From an uncultured Bacilli bacterium (GTDB lineage Bacteria; Bacillota_I; Bacilli_A; RF39; UBA660): a stretch of DNA of 14,397 nt. Position 1 is the stretch's first letter. The number at the start of each line of letters is the position of its first letter. Positions 1 to 5,623 of the stretch are shown here, one piece after another. A model generated the notes under the pieces. The model did not search any database. It was not told the DNA's origin and was given only the letters and a program-made list of their open reading frames with translations. The stretch covers positions 1 through 14,397 of the forward strand of contig CANQFO010000023.1 in NCBI GenBank assembly GCA_947599755.1, read 5' to 3'. A program made the position numbers and the translations under genes.

Positions 1-96
1 GTTGCCAAAAAGTCAGTGGAAAAGCCATCTCCTTCTTCTAAACCAACGGCGACTCCTGATTCTACTGATTCTACGGATGAAGAGTCTAATTCTTAG
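1..96 (+). CDS. C-terminal tail of an upstream gene (possibly a PASTA Ser/Thr kinase)
   Basis: The reading frame is open from base 1 and stops at TAG 94-96, giving 31 residues rich in Ser, Thr, Pro, Asp and Glu with no fold. The 5' part lies outside the window, so the sequence alone cannot identify it. In Bacillus and relatives the gene before rsgA-rpe is prkC, a membrane Ser/Thr kinase with extracellular PASTA repeats, and such kinases in Gram-positives often end in a Ser/Thr/Pro-rich low-complexity tail. That identification rests on gene order and composition only. The ribosome binding site of the next gene overlaps this stop codon, so the two are likely co-transcribed and translationally linked. 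Confidence 0.5.
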   Translation, partial: VAKKSVEKPSPSSKPTATPDSTDSTDEESNS

Positions 97-100
97 GAGG
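95..100 (+). promoter_or_regulatory. Shine-Dalgarno AGGAGG of rsgA, overlapping the upstream stop
   Basis: A perfect AGGAGG lies 4 bases before the ATG at 105 and overlaps the TAG stop of the preceding gene at 94-96. It fixes the rsgA start and suggests coupling between the two genes. Confidence 0.8.
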
Positions 101-104
101 TTTT

Positions 105-944
105 ATGCAAGGACAAATTATTAAAATTATTCGTGATTTACATCTTGTTGATTGTGAAGGAAAAATTTATTCTTGTAAATGTCGTGGAGTTTTTCGAAAA
201 GAACATATTATTCCTTTGGTGGGAGATTATGTTCTTTTCAGTAAAGAGAAAAATTTGATAGAAAAAGTTTTACCTAGAAAAAATGAATTTCGTCGTCCGA
301 AAGTTAGTAATCTTGATCAGGCTTTTTTGGTTACTAGTTTGAAGCAACCTGATTTTTCTTTTTATTTATTAGATAAATTACTAGTTTGGATGGAATGTCA
401 TCGAGTTCTTCCTATTATTTGTATTACGAAAGAGGATTTATTAACTGTTCAGGAAAAAAGGTCATTTCAAAAAATATTCGATTATTATCGAGATCTTGGT
501 TATTTCGTTGTTTCTAATCAAGATTTAGATGCTATAAAACAGCTTATTTTTGATAAGACTAGTGTTTTTACTGGACAAACTGGTGCGGGAAAAACAACTT
601 TATTAAATCGATTAAATCCAGAATGGAATTTGGAAACAGGGGATGTATCGATTGCTCTTGGGAGAGGTAGGCATACTACTAGGGTTGTTTCTTTGTTTTC
701 TTTTTTTGGTGGAAAAATTATGGATACTCCTGGTTTTTCTGCCCTTGATCTTTATGAATATTCTCATGAAGAAATTAAACATGCTTTTTTAGAATTTTCT
801 AGGTATCCTTGTCCATTTAAGGATTGTACTCATACTAAAGAAGTGGATTGTTGTGTGAAAGCTGCTGTATTATCAGGTAATATTTTAAAGAGTCGTTATG
901 ATAGTTATTTAAAAATGATAGGGGTGATTTTAGATGAAGATTAG
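105..944 (+). CDS. rsgA: Ribosome small-subunit biogenesis GTPase RsgA
   Basis: RsgA (YjeQ/CpgA) is a circularly permuted GTPase that binds the 30S subunit late in assembly and hydrolyses GTP to trigger its own release. Visible features: an N-terminal OB-fold-like segment (about 1-70), then the G4-type motif TKED (108-111) ahead of the P-loop GQTGAGKT (157-164), the permuted order typical of this family. The GRGRHTTR loop (186-193), the G3 motif DTPG (207-210) and a C-terminal zinc-binding set (C236, C241, H243, C249 or C250) follow. The 279-residue length is near the usual 290-300. The G4 motif is TKxD rather than NKxD, which occurs in this family. The gene overlaps rpe by 11 bases. In Bacillus subtilis CpgA is a PrkC substrate, which suits an upstream kinase here. 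Confidence 0.96.
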   Translation: MQGQIIKIIRDLHLVDCEGKIYSCKCRGVFRKEHIIPLVGDYVLFSKEKNLIEKVLPRKNEFRRPKVSNLDQAFLVTSLKQPDFSFYLLDKLLVWMECHRVLPIICITKEDLLTVQEKRSFQKIFDYYRDLGYFVVSNQDLDAIKQLIFDKTSVFTGQTGAGKTTLLNRLNPEWNLETGDVSIALGRGRHTTRVVSLFSFFGGKIMDTPGFSALDLYEYSHEEIKHAFLEFSRYPCPFKDCTHTKEVDCCVKAAVLSGNILKSRYDSYLKMIGVILDED

Positions 945-1560
945 TGCATCTTTTTTAAGTAGTAAAAATATTCCTTCTGATTTGGTTCGTTTAAATGATA
1001 CGGATGTTGATTATATTCATGTGGATATTATGGATGGAAAATTTGTGCAGAATAAAACTATGCCTTTTCGTGAAATGCGGCATATTTATCGATATACTTC
1101 AAAACGATTAGATGTACATTTAATGGTTTCTGATCCGATTAAGTATATTCCTTTGTATGCTGAACTTAATACTGAGTATATTACTTTTCATGTTGAGGTT
1201 GATCAAGATATTGAGAAAGCGCTTAATCTAATTCATCAGTATTCTATTAAGGCTGGTCTTGCAATTTGTCCTAATACTAAGGTTTCTGAATTAATTCCTT
1301 ATTTACCTTATTTAGATATGATTTTAGTTATGTCTGTTGAACCGGGTAAGGGTGGTCAAAGTTTTATTGAGGGTACGGATAAAAAAATTTTAGAAGTTCG
1401 TGCTTTACTTAATGAATATCATGTACAAGCAGTGATTAATGTTGATGGAGGTATTAATGATCAGACGAGAGTTCAATGTGGAGAATGTGATATTTTAACT
1501 GCAGGTAGTTATATTATTTCTAGTGATAATTTTCAAGAAAAAATATCTAGTCTAAGATAG
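934..1560 (+). CDS. rpe: Ribulose-phosphate 3-epimerase
   Basis: This TIM-barrel enzyme interconverts D-ribulose 5-phosphate and D-xylulose 5-phosphate in the non-oxidative pentose phosphate pathway. Diagnostic motifs are all present: HVDIMDG (29-35) with metal ligand H29 and catalytic D31, DVHLMV (60-65) with metal ligand H62, the phosphate and lid loop PGKGGQSF (137-144), and INVDGG (168-173) with the second catalytic D171. At 208 residues it is slightly shorter than the typical 215-225, mainly at the C-terminus. The start lies inside the end of rsgA (11-base overlap), with a GGGGTG-type ribosome site just upstream, so the two genes should be translated from one message. The upstream order matches the Bacillus prkC-rsgA-rpe arrangement. 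Confidence 0.96.
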   Translation: MKISASFLSSKNIPSDLVRLNDTDVDYIHVDIMDGKFVQNKTMPFREMRHIYRYTSKRLDVHLMVSDPIKYIPLYAELNTEYITFHVEVDQDIEKALNLIHQYSIKAGLAICPNTKVSELIPYLPYLDMILVMSVEPGKGGQSFIEGTDKKILEVRALLNEYHVQAVINVDGGINDQTRVQCGECDILTAGSYIISSDNFQEKISSLR

Positions 1561-1567
1561 TTTATTA

Positions 1568-1576
1568 TGATATAAT
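1568..1576 (+). promoter_or_regulatory. Extended -10 promoter for the gene at 1602
   Basis: TGATATAAT is a consensus TATAAT with the TGn extension. No good -35 box lies 16-18 bases upstream, as expected for an extended -10 promoter. Transcription would start near 1583, giving a leader of about 20 bases that contains the AGGGTG ribosome site (1589-1594). Confidence 0.7.
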
Positions 1577-1601
1577 AGTAAATAAGATAGGGTGTGATAG
1601 T

Positions 1602-2510
1602 GTGAATGATAACCAAAATCGTTTGAATCAATCTGGTGCTAATTCAACTTCTACTGTTAATTCAGGAGTTAGTCAGTCATCTTCTACGGAAATTTTAGAT
1701 GGTGTAAATTCAACTGGTTCTGTTCAGTCTGTTTCTAATCCACAAGGAAATGTTTCTCCACAAAATGTTGTTTCTAATCCATCGATTCAATCTTCTAGTG
1801 CAAATCTTTCTCAACAGCAAGTTTCTTCTTCTCATGTAGGAAGTATTCCTAATCAACAAGTTGTTGTTTCTTCTGTTTCTCAAGAGGTAGGTAAACAAAA
1901 TCCTCCGACGAATTCTTTTTCTAATTCTAGAGATTCGATGAATGAGGTTAATATTCAAAATAAGCCTCCTGGAAAAATTCGTTATATTTTATTGATTTTC
2001 TTTTTTATTGTTTTATTTGCACTTGTATATTTTTTACCTGATATTAGTAGTTATGTTGCTTTATTTAATGCTAAAAAGAATGCTTCTCAGGATATTATTA
2101 CAACGGGTAGTTTGAAGTGTACAAATAGTCGTAGTACTGATCGATTTGATTTATCTTATAATCTTTTATTTACTTTTTCTGATAGTCAATTGAATACACT
2201 TACTTATACTTCTGTAACAAAGGGAGATAGAAATTTGGATAATGTAGAATTGAATGAGTTGAATACAAAGTGTGAAAATTTGACTGATATTACTAAGAGT
2301 TTATCTGGAGTTTCTGTTTCTTGTGATTTTTATAATGGAGAATTAACAGAAAATCAGAAATTTGTTTATGCAGATATTGATGAAGATGAGGTATCTAGTG
2401 CTTATATTGAGGCTGGAGGGTTATATCCAGAATTTGAAAATTTACAAAATATTGATTCTATTGAAAAAATGATGAAGGCTCAAGGTTATAGTTGTGAGAG
2501 AAATCGTTGA
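1602..2510 (+). CDS. Single-pass membrane protein with Ser/Asn/Gln-rich N-terminal tail and four-Cys outer domain
   Basis: No family is recognised with confidence. Residues 1-120 are low complexity, dominated by Ser, Asn, Gln and Val, with almost no charge. A basic stretch (KPPGKIR, 121-127) precedes one membrane helix (about 128-146), so by the positive-inside rule the tail is cytoplasmic and the remaining 150 residues are outside. The outer part has four Cys (173, 224, 241, 298), enough for two disulfides, and a mixed strand/helix look that recalls small Firmicutes lipoprotein-like domains such as DUF1307, a weak resemblance only. The start is GTG at 1602, preceded by AGGGTG with 7 bases between; the next in-frame ATG would be Met113 and would delete the tail. 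It has its own promoter and sits just after rsgA-rpe. Confidence 0.75.
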   Translation: MNDNQNRLNQSGANSTSTVNSGVSQSSSTEILDGVNSTGSVQSVSNPQGNVSPQNVVSNPSIQSSSANLSQQQVSSSHVGSIPNQQVVVSSVSQEVGKQNPPTNSFSNSRDSMNEVNIQNKPPGKIRYILLIFFFIVLFALVYFLPDISSYVALFNAKKNASQDIITTGSLKCTNSRSTDRFDLSYNLLFTFSDSQLNTLTYTSVTKGDRNLDNVELNELNTKCENLTDITKSLSGVSVSCDFYNGELTENQKFVYADIDEDEVSSAYIEAGGLYPEFENLQNIDSIEKMMKAQGYSCERNR

Positions 2511-2520
2511 TTATTCTTTT

Positions 2521-2541
2521 AAGTAATCATTTACTTTTTTT
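2521..2541 (+). terminator. Weak intrinsic terminator
   Basis: Arms AAGTAA (2521-2526) and TTACTT (2531-2536) are perfectly complementary around a 4-base loop and are followed by five more T. The six-pair, AT-rich stem is weak, but it sits just after the stop of the 1602-2510 gene. Confidence 0.4.
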
Positions 2542-2594
2542 GATTTCTTTTTTTATTTTTCCAGAATTTTACAAGGTAGGACTCTTTGTTTATG

Positions 2595-2603
2595 TGCTAT
2601 AGT
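2595..2603 (+). promoter_or_regulatory. Extended -10 promoter for the 3D-domain gene
   Basis: TGCTATAGT (TGn plus TATAGT) predicts a start near 2610, just before the ribosome site AGGGAG (about 2613-2618) and the ATG at 2626. A TTTACA at 2568-2573 is too far away (24 bases) to serve as its -35 box. Confidence 0.55.
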
Positions 2604-2625
2604 AGTACGTACAGGGAGTTTTTAT

Positions 2626-3306
2626 ATGGGAAAAAATAAGTTTATGATTTCTTTTTTAATTTTGTTATTCTTTTTTTTCTTTTCTTATCAGAATATTTGT
2701 GTTCAGTGTATGCGAATTTATGAAAATATGATGGATTTTTCTTCTTCAATTTTTCAATTAAAAAAACAAAATATTACTTCTTTGGCTCAAATTTTTATTT
2801 CTTTTTATCAAAATCAAGTGCAGAAAAATGAAGTTTTTTTTCATCATGAAAATTATTTTGATCAAAATGTTGATTCTTTTGAAGAATCTATTCAAGATGA
2901 AGAAAAAAAGAAATTTGTTTCTTCTGATTTGGTGGAAAGTGATTTTTTTGTTTTGGAAAGTTATATTGGATCATTGAGTGGGTATGGACCAGATTGTTAT
3001 TTGTGTAGTGGATATTTAGCTAGTGGGGATTCTGTTTTGGATGGACATATTTATTATCATGATCCTACTTATGGCGATATTCGTATTTTAGCAGGGGATA
3101 GTCGATATGCTTTTGGAACGATTGTGCGAGTGAAAAATTCTGTTTTAGGGGATTTTTTGGGGATTGTTCTTGATCGTGGTGGATCGATTGGATTTGGCAA
3201 AAAATTTTTGTTTGACTTACTTTATTCTACTGAAGCTCAGGCTAGTATTAATGGTGTTTCACATCAAGTTACTTTTGAAATTCTTCGTTACGGTTATTCT
3301 AATTAA
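2626..3306 (+). CDS. Secreted or membrane-anchored 3D-domain protein (probable cell-wall hydrolase)
   Basis: Residues 7-25 form a very hydrophobic, Phe-rich segment after a short basic start: an uncleaved anchor or signal peptide. Residues 30-110 are a charged, probably extended linker. From about 112 to the end there is a 3D domain, the double-psi barrel shared with MltA-type lytic transglycosylases and Firmicutes YuiC/YocH/YabE proteins, named for three conserved Asp. Likely counterparts are D158, D183 (in VLDRGG) and D197 (in FLFDLL). The domain opens with GYGPDCYLCSGY, carrying a C124-x2-C127 pair that could form a disulfide outside the cell. The domain call is good; the exact activity (muralytic transglycosylase) is inferred from the family. 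It shows that the organism has peptidoglycan. It has its own promoter. Confidence 0.8.
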   Translation: MGKNKFMISFLILLFFFFFSYQNICVQCMRIYENMMDFSSSIFQLKKQNITSLAQIFISFYQNQVQKNEVFFHHENYFDQNVDSFEESIQDEEKKKFVSSDLVESDFFVLESYIGSLSGYGPDCYLCSGYLASGDSVLDGHIYYHDPTYGDIRILAGDSRYAFGTIVRVKNSVLGDFLGIVLDRGGSIGFGKKFLFDLLYSTEAQASINGVSHQVTFEILRYGYSN

Positions 3307-3333
3307 TTTTATTGGTTTATCTATCATTAATCG

Positions 3334-3362
3334 TTTACTTTGTTTTGTTGTTTTGTTAGAAT
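3334..3362 (+). promoter_or_regulatory. Promoter of tex
   Basis: A TTTACT -35 box (3334-3339) is separated by exactly 17 bases from TAGAAT (3357-3362), which also carries the TGn extension (TG at 3354-3355). The start would be near 3369, upstream of the AAAGAGG ribosome site at 3381-3387. Confidence 0.65.
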
Positions 3363-3395
3363 AATTAGTGAACATGTTAGAAAGAGGTATACAAA

Positions 3396-5549
3396 ATGAA
3401 TGAAAATATTATTTGTGATATTGCGAAGGATTTAATGATTACTGAGAGGCAAGTTGATGTAGTGCTTCAATTGTTGAGTGAAGGAAATACTGTTCCTTTT
3501 ATTGCTAGGTATCGAAAAGAGGCTACTGGAGCTTTGGATGAAGAGATGATTCGTCGTATTTCTGAGGTTTATGAATATCAAGAAAATTTGTTAAAAAGAA
3601 AAGAAGATGTTATTCGTTTGATTGATGAGAAAGGTCTACTTACAGATGAGTTGAAGAATTCTATTATGAAGTGTAGTAAATTAGTTGAAGTTGATGATTT
3701 ATATCGTCCTTATAAAGAAAAGAAAAAGACTAAGGCAACGGAAGCTATTGCATTAGGACTTGAACCTTTGGCTAAAATGATGATGAGTTTTCCTACTACT
3801 GGTAATATGGGGTTAATTGGTTCTCAATTTGTAAAAGAGGATCTTCCTTTGGATAAATGTATTGAAGGTGCTCAATATATTATTGCTGAATGGATTAGTG
3901 ATAATGCTAATTATCGTAAGTGGATTCGTCGTTATTTTTATCAAAATGGGGTAATTACTTCTCGAAAAAAGAAAAATGTTGAAGATGAAGGTCGAATTTA
4001 TGAGATGTATTATGAGTATAGTGAACCAGTTAAATGGGTTAAACCTCATCGTATATTAGCACTTAATCGTGGTGAAAAAGAAAAAATTTTGACTGTTTCT
4101 CTTGATGTATCTAATGATGAGATCATTCAATTTTTGGAGAAAAAGATCATTAAGAATTCTAATTCTTTTGTTACTCCTTATATTTGTTTTGCTATTCAAG
4201 ATTCTTATAAGCGATTGATTGCTCCTTCTATTGAGAGGGAAATTCGAGGAGATTTGACTGAAATTGGTGAAGAAGCGGCAATTACTAATTTTTCTAAAAA
4301 TTTGGAAGCATTACTTTTAACTCCTCCAATGAAAGAGAGAGTTGTTCTTGCTTTTGATCCAGGATTTGTTAATGGATGTAAACTTGCTGTTGTAGATAAA
4401 ACGGGAAAGTATTTGGATTCTTTAGTAATTAAACCATTTTTAAAAGGAATTTCTGAGGATAAAGTTCGGATGGAAAAAGAAAAGGTTGTTTCTTTGATTA
4501 AAAAATATCAAGTTGATATTATTGCTATAGGAAATGGTACTGCTTCTCGTGAATCTGAGAAATTTTGTGCAGAGATAATTCAAGAATTTTCTCTTTCTTG
4601 TCAATATGTTATTGTTTCGGAAGCAGGGGCTTCTATTTATAGTGCATCTTCTGTTGCGATAGAAGAATTTCCTGATTTGGCAGTTGAGAAAAGGAGTGCT
4701 GTTAGTATTGGTAGGCGACTTCAAGATCCTTTGGCAGAACTTGTTAAAATTCCTCCTGATGGGATAGGAGTTGGATTATATCAACATGATGTTTCTCAGA
4801 AAAAGTTATCTTCTTCTTTAGATTTTGTTGTGGAAAAGTGTGTTAATCGTGTTGGGGTTAATATTAATACGGCATCTAGTTCTTTATTAAAATATGTATC
4901 TGGTATGACTAAAAAGGCAATTGATAAGATTTTGAATTATCGTAATCAAATGGGAAAAATTATTTCTCGTGAGGAAATTAGAGAAAAAAAATTATTATCT
5001 GATAAGACTTATCAGCAAGCAATTGGGTTTTTACGTATTGTTGATGGGGATAATGTTTTGGATTCTACGGCAATTCATCCTGAAAGTTATTCTATTGCAA
5101 CTAGATTATTGGATAAGTTAGGGTATTCTTTAGATATGATTGGAAAAAGTGAATTGATTCAAAAATTGGATTCTATTGATATTTCATCTTATTCTTTAAT
5201 GTTAGGTACAGATCCTTATACTTTAGAAGATGTTATTCTTTCTTTGAAAAAGCCTAATTTAGATCCTAGAGATAATATGCCTCAACCTTTATTAAAAAGT
5301 GATGTTTTAGATATTAAAGATTTAGTTGTAGGAATGAAGTTACAAGGTACTGTTCGAAATGTTGTTGATTTTGGAGTATTTATTGATATTGGGTTACATC
5401 AAGATGGTCTTGCTCATATTTCTAAACTTACGAATCATTATATTAAACATCCAAGTGAAGTTGTTCAAGTTGGGGATATTGTTGATTGCTATGTTGATGA
5501 TATTTCATTGGAAAAAGAAAAAGTAAGTTTAAGATTAGTTGAAAAATAA
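3396..5549 (+). CDS. tex: Tex family RNA-binding transcription accessory protein
   Basis: Tex (YdcI in Bacillus, YhgF in E. coli) is a conserved multidomain nucleic-acid-binding protein related to eukaryotic Spt6, implicated in transcription and RNA surveillance; its precise role is unsettled. The length of 717 residues matches the family (about 720-780). Visible order: an N-terminal helical region with the signature VPFIARYRKEATG (33-45), a YqgF/RNase H-like domain starting around 316 (VLAFDPGFVNGCKLAVVD), a helix-hairpin-helix region from about 485 (GVNINTASSSLLKYVSGM), and a C-terminal S1 domain from about 644 (GTVRNVVDFGVFIDIG, then DGLAHIS). Nothing is truncated. It is a single-gene transcription unit with its own promoter and terminator. 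Confidence 0.96.
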   Translation: MNENIICDIAKDLMITERQVDVVLQLLSEGNTVPFIARYRKEATGALDEEMIRRISEVYEYQENLLKRKEDVIRLIDEKGLLTDELKNSIMKCSKLVEVDDLYRPYKEKKKTKATEAIALGLEPLAKMMMSFPTTGNMGLIGSQFVKEDLPLDKCIEGAQYIIAEWISDNANYRKWIRRYFYQNGVITSRKKKNVEDEGRIYEMYYEYSEPVKWVKPHRILALNRGEKEKILTVSLDVSNDEIIQFLEKKIIKNSNSFVTPYICFAIQDSYKRLIAPSIEREIRGDLTEIGEEAAITNFSKNLEALLLTPPMKERVVLAFDPGFVNGCKLAVVDKTGKYLDSLVIKPFLKGISEDKVRMEKEKVVSLIKKYQVDIIAIGNGTASRESEKFCAEIIQEFSLSCQYVIVSEAGASIYSASSVAIEEFPDLAVEKRSAVSIGRRLQDPLAELVKIPPDGIGVGLYQHDVSQKKLSSSLDFVVEKCVNRVGVNINTASSSLLKYVSGMTKKAIDKILNYRNQMGKIISREEIREKKLLSDKTYQQAIGFLRIVDGDNVLDSTAIHPESYSIATRLLDKLGYSLDMIGKSELIQKLDSIDISSYSLMLGTDPYTLEDVILSLKKPNLDPRDNMPQPLLKSDVLDIKDLVVGMKLQGTVRNVVDFGVFIDIGLHQDGLAHISKLTNHYIKHPSEVVQVGDIVDCYVDDISLEKEKVSLRLVEK

Positions 5550-5584
5550 TGTCTCATTTTGAAATATTATTTTTCTTTTTTTTT
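5541..5584 (+). terminator. Intrinsic terminator of tex, overlapping its stop codon
   Basis: GAAAAATAAT (5541-5550, including the TAA stop) pairs perfectly with ATTATTTTTC (5566-5575). The arms enclose 15 bases that can add a few inner pairs (TC with GA around ATTTT). A run of nine T follows at once (5576-5584). Confidence 0.75.
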
Positions 5585-5590
5585 ATCTTG

Positions 5591-5599
5591 TGTTATAGT
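5591..5599 (+). promoter_or_regulatory. Extended -10 promoter for the RNB-like gene
   Basis: TGTTATAGT (TGn plus TATAGT) with no recognisable -35 box, because the T tract of the tex terminator occupies that region. The predicted start near 5606 leaves the GAGGTGGGG ribosome site (about 5609-5617) in a very short leader before the ATG at 5624. Confidence 0.55.
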
Positions 5600-5623
5600 A
5601 TATGACTGAGGTGGGGTAGGATT

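Noticed and set aside
1710..1958. Minus-strand open frame of 82 residues inside the Ser/Asn/Gln-rich gene
   Set aside because: Its Arg/Asn/Ile-rich composition is the mirror of the low-complexity plus-strand coding sequence; no ribosome site or family match.
2508..2510. Possible use of genetic code 4 (TGA as Trp), as in Mycoplasma-like relatives
   Set aside because: No other gene has an internal TGA, Trp is encoded by TGG, and reading through the TGA here would add only three residues before TAA.
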